From Paenibacillus durus (GTDB taxonomy: Bacteria; Bacillota; Bacilli; Paenibacillales; Paenibacillaceae), in NCBI RefSeq assembly GCF_000756615.1, contig NZ_CP009288.1, positions 496,001-560,000 on the forward strand: a stretch of DNA of 64,000 nucleotides, written 5' to 3'. A model generated the notes under the pieces. It made no database searches and was not told the DNA's origin. It saw only the letters and a program-made list of their open reading frames with translations. Each line of letters starts with the position of its first letter. The first letter of the stretch is position 1. Both the position numbers and the translations under genes were made by a program. Below are positions 52,965 through 61,109 of this stretch, one piece after another.

Positions 52965-54548
52965 ATGTATAAGCTATTTATTGTGGATGATGAACAGCTT
53001 GTGGTGGAAACGCTATCAACCATGATCGACTGGAACGCATCCGGGGTGCGGATTGCGGGAACGGCCAACAACGGCAAGCAGGCGCTGGAGCGGATTCTGG
53101 AGTCCGACCCGGACGTTATCCTGACGGATATTCGTATGCCCGGGATGAGCGGGCTGGAGCTGATCCGCGCCTTGAAGGAGAAAGGCTGCCAAGCTGAATG
53201 CATTATCGTGAGCGGATATTCCGAGTTTGAATACGCCAAAGAAGCGATTGAGCTGGAGGCGGTGGATTATCTGATCAAGCCGGCCGAGCTTGAGGAAGTG
53301 TCCCGGACCGTCCTAAGAGCGATTGAGCGTCTGGAACGTAAAAGGGACCCGGCGGGAAACCGCCCGGAGCTGCGGATTGCCAAAGCGTTGGACCGGGCGG
53401 TGTTTACCGATCTTATCGTTCATGCCAAACGTCCGTCGTTCGATAGGGTGCCGTACGAACGGTATGGCCAGTTTGCGGCCATCGTGATCGGAAGCCCGGC
53501 GGCGCTCTGGCTCGAACGGATGAAGAGCAGCGGTGTTACGGATGCGCTTCTTGGTTTTTTGGCGAATCAAGGAATCGAAGTGGAACTGCTCTATGAGCAG
53601 CAGAAAATCATCTTGTTATGCATGGCGGCTATGGAAGAGTCCGAGTCATTATCGGAAATTCTGATGGCTGCGGCAGCGGCGTTTTCGGATGACGGCTCCC
53701 CGGCCTCGGACAATCTGGCCTTGTCGTTTGGAATCGGCCCGGTTGTAAGCGGAATCATGGATGCGCATCGCTCTTTTTTGGCGGCGGATCAGGCCTGTCA
53801 GATGGGGCTGTTCTTTGGCGTTCCGGTAACGGACGGCAACGCTTGGCCGGAGATCGCCCGCGCTTCCGAAAGATGGCTCTCCGAATGGTCTGAGCGGATC
53901 GAATCTTTTACCCGTTACGAACAGAAACCGTTTGAAGAGCTGCTCGAATGCTGGACGGAGTGGGGGAGAAGGCGATGGATGGCTCCCGTTTTCCTGAAGA
54001 AGACCGGCATCCAGTGGGTGAATCGGCTGCTCGATCTGGTTGAGCGGGATTATGGAATCAAGATCGGGAGCGTGATCGAAGACCGTTCGCTGCTGATCGA
54101 AGGGCTGCTGGAAGCGCCGGATTGGGCGTCGTTGCAGAAGCAGTGCCACGATTGCGCGCAGGGTGTGCAGTTTTTTTTGAACGTGACGAAGACTTCTTTA
54201 AAAGAAAAGGTGGTTCAAGAAATCAAGACTTATCTGGAATCCCACTATCATGAAAATATCCAGCTCGACCAATTGGCGGAGCGGTTCGACCTTAACGCTT
54301 CCTATGTAAGCCACCTGTATTCCAAATCGACCGGGCAGACGATACTCGAATACGTCACGCTGCTGCGCATTCAGCAGGCGAAACGGATGCTGAGGGAGAG
54401 CAGCTTCAAAATCTCCAAAATCTCGCAGAACGTCGGATATGATAACCAGCGGTATTTCTGCCAAGTGTTCAAGAAGCATGTGGGCGTAAGCCCCGGCCAA
54501 TATAGAGAAGATCATATGATCAAAATTGAAGAAAGCTGTTCGTCATGA
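52965..54548 (+). CDS. Response regulator with AraC HTH, YesN-like
   Basis: The 527-residue product has a receiver domain with phospho-acceptor Asp55 (VILTDIRMPGMSGLELI) and the acidic pair in FIVDDEQ, a long middle region, and a C-terminal AraC HTH (NIQLDQLAERFDLNASYVSH, then FKISKISQNVGYDNQRYFCQ and VGVSPGQYR). GAAGGGGG stands before the ATG at 52965. It is the DNA-binding partner of the YesM-like kinase and probably activates the promoter at 46417. Confidence 0.92.
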   Translation: MYKLFIVDDEQLVVETLSTMIDWNASGVRIAGTANNGKQALERILESDPDVILTDIRMPGMSGLELIRALKEKGCQAECIIVSGYSEFEYAKEAIELEAVDYLIKPAELEEVSRTVLRAIERLERKRDPAGNRPELRIAKALDRAVFTDLIVHAKRPSFDRVPYERYGQFAAIVIGSPAALWLERMKSSGVTDALLGFLANQGIEVELLYEQQKIILLCMAAMEESESLSEILMAAAAAFSDDGSPASDNLALSFGIGPVVSGIMDAHRSFLAADQACQMGLFFGVPVTDGNAWPEIARASERWLSEWSERIESFTRYEQKPFEELLECWTEWGRRRWMAPVFLKKTGIQWVNRLLDLVERDYGIKIGSVIEDRSLLIEGLLEAPDWASLQKQCHDCAQGVQFFLNVTKTSLKEKVVQEIKTYLESHYHENIQLDQLAERFDLNASYVSHLYSKSTGQTILEYVTLLRIQQAKRMLRESSFKISKISQNVGYDNQRYFCQVFKKHVGVSPGQYREDHMIKIEESCSS

Positions 54549-54592
54549 ATTCATATCAACACTTAAGAAGGCTTCTTAAGGACCGAAAAAAG

Positions 54593-54645
54593 GCCTGCGG
54601 CCTCCGTTCGCTAATCAAGCGGACGCGGTCTGCAGGCTTGTATTC
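54593..54645. terminator. Bidirectional hairpin between convergent regulator and SDR genes
   Basis: GCCTGC (54593-54598) pairs with GCAGGC (54632-54637) with further imperfect pairing inside. On the minus strand the stem runs into CCTTTTTTC. A smaller palindrome, CTTAAGAAG/CTTCTTAAG, lies at 54562-54580. Confidence 0.7.
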
Positions 54646-54692
54646 TGATTGGTTGAAGGTGGCCAGCCCTGCCGGCAATAGTGCTCCGGCTT

Positions 54693-55409
54693 TCAGACGA
54701 ATCTGGCTCCTCCGTCCACGGTCAGCGTAATCCCGGTCGTATACGTATTTTGCATCAAGAACAGGATCGCGCCCGCAATGTCGTCCGCCGAAGCAATGCG
54801 TCGTACCGGCAGGGTGGCTGCGGTTTGTTCAAACCAGGCTTTCTTTTGCTCCGGGGGCATTCCGTCATGCATAGGCGTATCGACATAACCGGGGGAGACG
54901 ACGTTCACTCTTACCGGAGCAAGCTCGGTGGCCAGCACCCGGCCCAAATTCTCCAGAGCGCCATGCACGGCGGACGGCACCGCCGCTCCCGGAACCGCCT
55001 TATCGCCAAACACTCCGCTCGTCAGTGTAATCGATCCGGTTTCCCGGATAGCGGGCGCGCCGTAACGAATGGCGAGGTAGGGTCCCCAAAAGCGGCTCTC
55101 AAACTGTTCTCTGGCGCTTGCCGCATCTATGTCCAGAACCTTACCCAATCCGTGCTTCACTTCCCCGGCCGTAATAACCAGGTGATCGAAATTCCCGATT
55201 TCCGCAAAAAACGAGCGGAGATCGTCCTCACTCCGCATATCGAGCGCCCTTGTCCACACCTTTCCCTCCAGGCTTGCGGCCGCGTGCTTAAGCCGTTCCT
55301 CGGAACGACTGGCCATGATAACCTCCGCTCCAAGCTCCGCCGCTTGCTTCGCTGCCGCCAAACCGATTCCGGAGCTGCCTCCGATTACAACCATGCGTTG
55401 TCCCTGCAT
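54693..55409 (-). CDS. SDR-family oxidoreductase without the usual Tyr-x3-Lys
   Basis: The 238-residue product has the NAD(P) motif VVIGGSSGIGLAAAKQ and the SDR end ITLTVDGGARFV. The active-site Ser is in TLTSGVF, but the Tyr-x3-Lys catalytic pair is replaced around AAVPSAVHGALENLGRVLA, where Tyr and Lys are missing. Relatives with this change are known among SDRs and are of doubtful reductase activity. It lies 17 bases after the MFS gene and probably shares its transcript and MerR control. Confidence 0.85.
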   Translation of the reverse strand: MQGQRMVVIGGSSGIGLAAAKQAAELGAEVIMASRSEERLKHAAASLEGKVWTRALDMRSEDDLRSFFAEIGNFDHLVITAGEVKHGLGKVLDIDAASAREQFESRFWGPYLAIRYGAPAIRETGSITLTSGVFGDKAVPGAAVPSAVHGALENLGRVLATELAPVRVNVVSPGYVDTPMHDGMPPEQKKAWFEQTAATLPVRRIASADDIAGAILFLMQNTYTTGITLTVDGGARFV

Positions 55410-55426
55410 TTCGATTCATCTCCTCC

Positions 55427-56629
55427 TTAAGAATTTACTGCATTCAGACGTTCATCGTTCGCCGATGGTTTGGCGCTCCACGCGGAAACGGCCGCCGCAA
55501 GCATAATGACGGACAGCGTCCCGCATAAAGCGGCGAATCCGAAGGGCATCAGCGCAGCGGCCAGGATGGGTCCCAGACTTGCGCCAACGAAGACGAAAAA
55601 TCCGTAGAGCGCCAGAGCCATGCCGCGTGCGGCCGAGCCCAGCAGGCCGATCCGGGAAATGATCGACGGAACGGCCGCTGCGATTCCCGCGACAAAGACA
55701 ACCGTCGCGGCGATAAACAGCGCCATATTGACGCCGGACAGCGCCGCTTCCCCGGCCAATCCGGCCGCAGCGGTAAGAAAGCCCGCCACGAGGACTCGAA
55801 CAGGCCCGAAGCGGCGAATCCAGGAACCGCAAAACAATGCGGCTACCATTCCGATCATGCTGATTAGTCTGAGCCAAAGAATACGATCGGGAGACAGATG
55901 CAGCTGCTGCACCGCAAATTCGTTCAACCCGAAGAACATGGCGACAAAGCTCATTAAAATCGTTACTGCCGCCCCATAAGCGACAAGCAGCGCCGGAATC
56001 CGGACCAAAGCGCGGAATGCTTCGAACACGCCGGGGCCATTCGCGGGCCGTTCGGCATTCGGGAGGTCTTTCGGCAGCCGCAAGGAGATGACGATCAAAA
56101 TGACGTAGATGACGCTTAAACTGGCGAACACCGCTTTCATTCCCCAGCTTGCCGCCACTTCGGCGGAGAAGATTTGCCCGGCTACTCCGGCAAGCAAAAA
56201 TCCGCAGCTCAGGTAAGAAATCACACTGGGACGCTGCGCCGGGGGGATGACTTCACTGACATAAGCGAGCGCGACCGGAGGAAACGAAGCGGCAAGAAAG
56301 CCTTGTGCCGCCCGCAGCACGAGGAACGGGGTAAAGGAAGAGGCCAACTCTACGGACAAAGTGCATATGACAAGCAGAATGAGACCGGTGAGAATCAATC
56401 GCTTCTTCGGCACTCTGTCGGACAAAGTGCCGAAGAACAAATTCCCCAGGGCAAAAGCCATGCTGAAGATGCTGCTCGCCCAGACCGCATGAATCGGGCT
56501 TACGGAAAATTCCGAGATCACGTATGGCGTCAGCGGAATCATCACGTAAAGCAGCGAAACGATAGCAATCCCTGACACGGTTAACAGCGCCGCCGTATAA
56601 GCGAGGCGAGATTTACTCATTTCAATCAT
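55427..56629 (-). CDS. MFS transporter (paralogue of 26698)
   Basis: The 400-residue product has twelve helices, with AIVSLLYVMIPLTPYVISEF, the loop LFFGTLSDRVPKKRLIL and AAQGFLAASFPPVALAYVSE. It aligns closely with the transporter at 26698. AAAGGAGG precedes the ATG at 56629. Its upstream region carries the palindrome TTACGTTAACGTAA also present at the MerR promoter, so this pump is probably a MerR target. Confidence 0.88.
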   Translation of the reverse strand: MIEMSKSRLAYTAALLTVSGIAIVSLLYVMIPLTPYVISEFSVSPIHAVWASSIFSMAFALGNLFFGTLSDRVPKKRLILTGLILLVICTLSVELASSFTPFLVLRAAQGFLAASFPPVALAYVSEVIPPAQRPSVISYLSCGFLLAGVAGQIFSAEVAASWGMKAVFASLSVIYVILIVISLRLPKDLPNAERPANGPGVFEAFRALVRIPALLVAYGAAVTILMSFVAMFFGLNEFAVQQLHLSPDRILWLRLISMIGMVAALFCGSWIRRFGPVRVLVAGFLTAAAGLAGEAALSGVNMALFIAATVVFVAGIAAAVPSIISRIGLLGSAARGMALALYGFFVFVGASLGPILAAALMPFGFAALCGTLSVIMLAAAVSAWSAKPSANDERLNAVNS

Positions 56630-56662
56630 TAGACATTAAACCTCCTTTTCCAACAATAACAG

Positions 56663-56676
56663 TTACGTTAACGTAA
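56663..56676. promoter_or_regulatory. MerR operator upstream of the MFS gene
   Basis: TTACGTTAACGTAA is a perfect 14-base palindrome, 34 bases upstream of the transporter start. The same sequence with one change is at 57114-57127 before merR. Confidence 0.7.
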
Positions 56677-56710
56677 TGGTTTGGGGATAAAAACACGGAT
56701 CGGACGCCGC

Positions 56711-57097
56711 TTAATTTGACAGTTCGTCAATCATAAGCTGTATCTGGGCCATGTTGCTCAGGATCTCTTGCCTGAACTGATCCAGAGCCTCCATCTTTTT
56801 GTCGGTTTCCTCCAGATGCTTCGATAGAATCTCGAGAACCTTCTGCTTGCCTTTAATCATGGACGGCTCTTCAAAGTACAGACCGATAACGGATTGAATT
56901 TCCTCCAGACTGAGACCGAGTTTTTTCAAAACGTCGATTTTGTTCAGCCGCTGCAGCGATTCATCCGAGTAATAGTGATATCCGTTGCTTTCCTGCTCGA
57001 CATTCCCCAGCAATCCGAGCTCTTGATAGTGGCGAATGGTCCGGGGCGTCACCCCGGCTCTTCGAGCCAGTTCTCCGATCAACATTTTGGATTCCAT
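56711..57097 (-). CDS. MerR-family transcriptional regulator
   Basis: The 128-residue product has a MerR winged helix (LIGELARRAGVTPRTIRHYQ, then ELGLLGNVEQESNGYHYYSD), the RLNKIDVLKKLGLSLEEIQS middle and a C-terminal dimer coil (LEETDKKMEALDQFRQEI). No Cys-rich metal site is seen, so an organic or drug effector is likely. GGAGGG precedes the ATG at 57097. It leads the MFS and SDR genes in the same direction and has its own operator. Confidence 0.9.
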   Translation of the reverse strand: MESKMLIGELARRAGVTPRTIRHYQELGLLGNVEQESNGYHYYSDESLQRLNKIDVLKKLGLSLEEIQSVIGLYFEEPSMIKGKQKVLEILSKHLEETDKKMEALDQFRQEILSNMAQIQLMIDELSN

Positions 57098-57113
57098 TTG
57101 CACCCTCCAACCA

Positions 57114-57161
57114 TTACGTTAACGTTATGGTAAGTATAATGAACAGGGCGGCAGATGTCAA
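57114..57161 (-). promoter_or_regulatory. merR promoter with operator over the transcript start
   Basis: On the minus strand TTGACA (57161-57156), a 17-base spacer and TATACT (57138-57133) form a near-consensus promoter. TTACGTTAACGTTA (57114-57127) lies just after the -10, around the start of transcription, a position suited to autorepression. Confidence 0.72.
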
Positions 57162-57210
57162 ACGTATTTACGTTACTTGATAACACTAATGTTCCCTTCA
57201 CCCCGAGTAC

Positions 57211-57969
57211 TCACTTTAATTTAATCAATCCGCTTTTAACAAGTGTTGACTTTAGAGGTCTTATCTTTATTAAAATTTTTATTAAAACAGGGATTTGCAG
57301 AATATTTAATTCAGCATACTTTTTGCTTTTTTTACTGATCGTGCCTTTTGTAGCTAAATCTCTTCCAGCCTGACGAAATGCATTGAGGATTATAGCCTTT
57401 TTAGGAACGGATTTTTCATCCATACTTCTTAGTAAAAAGCTGGACTTTCTTACAAGGATACCAACCAGTGGTGCATCCATAAATCTAGAATAAGTTTTAA
57501 AATAGGATATTAAACTTTTGGATGTTTCATTCTCAATATTTCCACAACTAGTCAATAAGACAAACGGTTTTGAGCAAATATCGGCATTTATATGATGAAA
57601 AAATATTCCCTTTTTAGATACAGTAACCTTGCTTATATCCCCTGTAGAGTTAAACCTGTCAATAAAGTTTTTCATTAATCCCGACATATTGAAAACATGA
57701 ATAGGTGTGGCATATATAATAATATCTGACTTAGAAATCTTCTCCAAAATACCTTTCATCTCATCTTTATCTTCATAAATACACTTCAAGTAACTTTTTT
57801 CTGTGTGGCACAATTCACAACCTAAACATTGATTAATTTTATATTTATTAAGAACTATTGTTTCAAATTCAGATCCTGCACCAATAACTCCACTTTTAAT
57901 TTGATTGATTAAAAACTGAGTAAATCCTTTTTCTCCCCTATGACTTGCATTTATTGCTAATACTTTCAT
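57211..57969 (-). CDS. Flavodoxin-like NADPH-dependent FMN reductase
   Basis: The 252-residue product has an FMN-reductase start (KVLAINASHRGEKGFTQFLI), a Cys-containing loop CLGCELCHTEKSYLKCIYED, IIIYATPIHVFNMSGLMKNF for FMN-phosphate binding and a C-terminal extension. It belongs to the Fmn_red/NAD(P)H-oxidoreductase group. It is clearly AT-rich against its GC-rich neighbours, and is divergent from a MarR gene of like composition, which suggests joint acquisition, perhaps from Clostridia. Confidence 0.8.
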   Translation of the reverse strand: MKVLAINASHRGEKGFTQFLINQIKSGVIGAGSEFETIVLNKYKINQCLGCELCHTEKSYLKCIYEDKDEMKGILEKISKSDIIIYATPIHVFNMSGLMKNFIDRFNSTGDISKVTVSKKGIFFHHINADICSKPFVLLTSCGNIENETSKSLISYFKTYSRFMDAPLVGILVRKSSFLLRSMDEKSVPKKAIILNAFRQAGRDLATKGTISKKSKKYAELNILQIPVLIKILIKIRPLKSTLVKSGLIKLK

Positions 57970-58015
57970 AACCGTATCATTCCTTTCACCTATTTAAGAA
58001 TCTTTAGATATATAA

Positions 58016-58096
58016 TAAGTCGCCTAACTAAATGATTAAAAAAATGTAGACAAAATTATACCATTAATTTACTATTATAATAAGGCGGCTAACTAA
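58016..58096. promoter_or_regulatory. Repeated MarR-type sites in the flavodoxin / marR gap
   Basis: TAAGTCGCCTAACTAA (58016-58031) and TAAGGCGGCTAACTAA (58081-58096) agree at 14 of 16 positions and stand one before each divergent gene. They are the probable sites for the MarR protein. Confidence 0.6.
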
Positions 58097-58126
58097 TTTT
58101 GTCAATATACTTATGTGGAGGATATT

Positions 58127-58636
58127 ATGGGAAACTTTAATTTCGATTTAAAAGACATACCTAAAAAAGAAGATTTGCTAAAATATTCAAATGAAAACAA
58201 CCCTTTAAATATAAATGCTATTCAGGCATGTTTATATTTAATTAAAACTACAGATGAAATTTTAAAGATAGTGGATAGTCAATTTCAAAAATATGGGGTA
58301 TCTGATGGTAAATTTTCTATACTTATGACTTTGTATAACAAGGAGAATCATCAATTAATACCATCTGAATTAAGCAGTAAATTAAATGTTACAAGAGCAA
58401 CAATTAGTGGACTTTTAGATGGTCTAGAAAAAGATATGCTTGTAGAAAGATGTAAACATCCTTCTGATGGGAGAATGCTGACCATTAAAATAACTGAAAA
58501 GGGTGTAAAACTTATGGATGAGCTATGTCCAAAGCATTTCGCTTTATTAAGCAGACTGCTGGGATCTTTGGAAAGTGAAAGCTTAAAATCTTTTATAGAA
58601 AATTTAAAACATATAAGAATTGGAATCAAAGAATAA
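58127..58636 (+). CDS. MarR-family transcriptional regulator
   Basis: The 169-residue product has the MarR winged helix: LIPSELSSKLNVTRATISGL, LDGLEKDMLVERCKHPSDGR and MLTIKITEKG. GGAGG sets the ATG at 58127. Composition is AT-rich, as in its divergent partner, and two matching sites lie between them. It probably represses the flavodoxin-like gene and itself. Confidence 0.88.
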   Translation: MGNFNFDLKDIPKKEDLLKYSNENNPLNINAIQACLYLIKTTDEILKIVDSQFQKYGVSDGKFSILMTLYNKENHQLIPSELSSKLNVTRATISGLLDGLEKDMLVERCKHPSDGRMLTIKITEKGVKLMDELCPKHFALLSRLLGSLESESLKSFIENLKHIRIGIKE

Positions 58637-58719
58637 TTTTTTTATCATAGACAAAGAGTCATCTTTCTATGTCTCTCGGCCAAGACCGGACTGACCGGTA
58701 TCCAAAGTGGCGTAGACAC

Positions 58720-59258
58720 AGAAGGTTGCCCGAATCCATGAAAAGATCGTCAACGGCCGCCATGATTTTTTGTATCAACTCACCACGAAGCTGATTCGTG
58801 AAAACCAAACGATCAGCATTGAAAATCTGAGAGTGGCGAACATGCTCAAAAATCACCGGCTGGCCAAATCCATCGCCGATGCGTCCTGGAGTGAATTTGA
58901 ACGTCAGCTTTCGTATAAAGCGAAATGGTATGGACGTACGGTGAAGGTGGCTGACACGTTCGCCCCAACGAGCCAAAGGTGTCATGTATGCGGCTATATC
59001 AACTCCGAAGCAAAGAAATTGTCTATGCGGCAATGGGAATGTCCATCGTGCCATACTCTTCATGATCGAGATGAAAATGCCGCACATAACATCAAAAGCC
59101 TTGGTATTAAACGTCAAGAGTACATTTCCTTTAGATATTTTGCCAAGGCAAAAATCTTAAAACTGTGGGAAGATCGGTACAGATTTTCCTTTGGAAAACT
59201 GCGGGAACCGCAGGGATCGCTTGGTATACGATTTTTCGTTGAGAAAATATCGATATGA
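58720..59258 (+). mobile_element. TnpB (IS605 OrfB) remnant, C-terminal part
   Basis: The frame reads KVARIHEKIVNGRHDFLYQL, then the RuvC-II Glu in ISIENLRVANM. The zinc ribbon follows as CHVCGYINSEAKK and CPSCHTLHD, and the RuvC-III Asp as HDRDENAAHNIKSLG. The N-terminal half, including RuvC-I, is missing, and the end after about residue 115 runs out of frame into IRFFVEKISI. No TnpA is nearby. It is a dead TnpB, though the guide-RNA-encoding 3' end may remain. Confidence 0.8.
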
Positions 59259-59289
59259 ATTTCCCTCAGTAGAAGGGATTACCCAAGAA

Positions 59290-59327
59290 TCCCCCACTTC
59301 AAGTGTTAGCTAAGTGGGAGTGTTCAA
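59290..59327 (+). repeat. IS605/IS200-type right-end hairpin
   Basis: CCCACTT (59293-59299) and AAGTGGG (59312-59318) form a subterminal hairpin followed by AGTGTTCAA, the usual form of IS605-family right ends. It lies just after the TnpB remnant and probably marks the old end of the element. Confidence 0.6.
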
Positions 59328-59420
59328 AATCGCCCTCTAACAAGTTGTAGAGTTAGATTGTATTGGCTTTTCGGAAGTAAGAAATAGATAAATTAGATAG
59401 TAAAAATCACAAAAAAGCTA

Positions 59421-59466
59421 AAGGCACAATACCAATTGTTCAGAGGGTGGTATTGTGCCTTTTTAA
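59421..59466. terminator. Long bidirectional terminator before the NlpC/P60 gene
   Basis: AAGGCACAATACCA (59421-59434) pairs perfectly with TGGTATTGTGCCTT (59448-59461). T runs follow on both strands. It terminates the NlpC/P60 gene on the minus strand. Confidence 0.85.
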
Positions 59467-59499
59467 AAATTCAGTTATGCTCACGGCCGCAAGCCTATC

Positions 59500-60846
59500 C
59501 TAAAACACCCGCCGCGCCGTCACGAACCGTTTCTTCCAATAGTCGCTGAAGGCTTCGGTGCGGACGCCGTATTTCACCGAATAGGTATGCAGCAGCTGGT
59601 TGTCCCCCGCATAAATGGCAACATGCCCGATGTTCAAATCACGCGCGCTGAAGAATAGCAGGTCGCCCTTGCGCAGCTCGTCCAGCCCGATCTCCGTGCC
59701 TGCCTTGGCCTGGTCGTAGGACACGCGGGGAAGGTCAACCGCGAGTGTATCCTGGAAGACGCGCTTCACAAAGGAAGAGCAGTCGAAGCTGGCTGTCTGG
59801 TCCGGTGAAGCTCCGAATACATACGGTGTGCCGAGAAAGGTCTCGCCGTAGGCGATCAGCTCGTCCGCCTGCTTGCCGGTCAGGGACGGGCTGGTATAGT
59901 CGGTGTACTTCGGTTTCGCGGATATGTATCCCGTCTGGTTGTCCGGGGTCCGCACCTCCAGCCAGAAGGCGTCTACTTCGCGCACGACATGGACTTTTGA
60001 TCCCGTGGGCAGCAGCCCCAGGATGTCTGCGCCGCCGCCCGCATCCGGCGAACCGGCAGCTGAAGCTGGTGAACGGCCGCCCGCAACCGCTGAACGGCTA
60101 ACCAGCTTCAGCGAAGGGCCTGGTGCTTCCGGCAAGCCGCTGCCTGAGCCCGGCGAGCTGCGCAGATTGACGCCCCACCGGATGGTCGTCTCGAAGGTCA
60201 TCGTGGAGATTTGGACGGAGCGGGCCGCCTGGTCCCAGGCAACGGTGCTGCCAAGAGCTTCGCTGACGAAGCGCAGCGGAACCATCGTATATCCCCCGGA
60301 TATTTGCCCGGGCGCATTCAGCTGCACTGTCCGGTCGTTCACTGTAGCGGTAAGATCCCCGATGCGGTAGGTCAGAGTCGTGCCGTCCTTCGTTGCCGTA
60401 ACCGTCTTGTCTGTATTGCTCCAGGACAGCTTGGCCCCCTGCCCCTCAAACAAGCGGCGCATGGGAACGAGCAGTGTGCCATTCACATTAACTGGCTCTG
60501 CCTCGGTCTGAAGCAGCGAGCCGTCCAAATAGATGGATATCGGCCCGGGAGCCGTCTGGGACGGCAGGGCAGTCTCGGCATCCGGAGCAGCCTGAACGGT
60601 CCCGGCAGCCTGATCGGTTTCGGCCGGACGAGAGACTGTTTCAGCCGGCTGGCTGCCCGGCTTGGCCGCATTCTCCGCGTGGGCGGAGGATGAATATAGC
60701 AGGGACAGGGCCAGGATGGAAAGAAGCGCTTTTCTAAAATATAAGAATTTATAAGCTGAGTGCTTATCATTTTGTCTTATATTTCTACGAGAAACGGTAC
60801 CGTCCCTAAAAGGACGGTGAAGCTGTTTCTTCTTGCGTATCGTCAT
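59500..60846 (-). CDS. Secreted NlpC/P60 peptidoglycan hydrolase with copper-amine-oxidase-type domain
   Basis: The 448-residue product has a signal region (KALLSILALSLLYSSSAHA). A Pro/Ala/Thr-rich linker leads to a Cu-amine-oxidase N-terminal-like stalk domain (VNGTLLVPMRRLFEGQGAKL, MVPLRFVSEALGSTVAWDQA), then an SH3-like part (GSKVHVVREVDAFWLEV). The NlpC/P60 domain has its Cys in ASFDCSSFVKRVF, His in LNIGHVAIYAG and a third polar residue in LLHTYS. It should cut peptide links in the cell wall. This domain order is common in Paenibacillus. The start is preceded by a basic stretch longer than usual; a later Met or Val is possible. Confidence 0.9.
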   Translation of the reverse strand: MTIRKKKQLHRPFRDGTVSRRNIRQNDKHSAYKFLYFRKALLSILALSLLYSSSAHAENAAKPGSQPAETVSRPAETDQAAGTVQAAPDAETALPSQTAPGPISIYLDGSLLQTEAEPVNVNGTLLVPMRRLFEGQGAKLSWSNTDKTVTATKDGTTLTYRIGDLTATVNDRTVQLNAPGQISGGYTMVPLRFVSEALGSTVAWDQAARSVQISTMTFETTIRWGVNLRSSPGSGSGLPEAPGPSLKLVSRSAVAGGRSPASAAGSPDAGGGADILGLLPTGSKVHVVREVDAFWLEVRTPDNQTGYISAKPKYTDYTSPSLTGKQADELIAYGETFLGTPYVFGASPDQTASFDCSSFVKRVFQDTLAVDLPRVSYDQAKAGTEIGLDELRKGDLLFFSARDLNIGHVAIYAGDNQLLHTYSVKYGVRTEAFSDYWKKRFVTARRVF

Positions 60847-60945
60847 CAGTTCATCACCTTGTAAATGGATTCTTTATGTATAGTTAGACTGAGAAAAAGC
60901 GAAATGGTTTTGCTGTGCGTATAAGTTCTATTATAACTTATCTCA

Positions 60946-60974
60946 TTGACGATCTCCCGAAAATGAATTAGAAT
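60946..60974 (+). promoter_or_regulatory. Promoter of the riboswitch-CLC-F transcript
   Basis: TTGACG (60946-60951), a 17-base spacer and TAGAAT (60969-60974) give a sound sigma-A promoter placed just before the aptamer. Confidence 0.65.
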
Positions 60975-60983
60975 CGACCTAAC

Positions 60984-61076
60984 TAATACGGGGCGATGGA
61001 GTTCGCCGTAACCGCCGCGAGGCTGATGACTCCTACCAGAGGATTTTCATTTCCCTGGTAGGAGTCTGTTTTTTTG
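60984..61076 (+). ncRNA. Fluoride riboswitch (crcB motif) with terminator
   Basis: GGGCGATGGAGTTCGCC, then a CCGCC-GCGAGGC region and CTGATGACTCCTACC carry the conserved crcB-motif elements, with GGAGT pairing to ACTCC as the closing stem. The expression platform is GACTCCTACCAG (61028-61039) against CTGGTAGGAGTC (61055-61066), followed by TGTTTTTTT. Fluoride binding would keep the first arm in the aptamer and stop terminator formation, turning on the transporter downstream. Confidence 0.92.
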
Positions 61077-61109
61077 TGATTATCTTTAAATAAGAAAGGA
61101 AAGAAGAAG

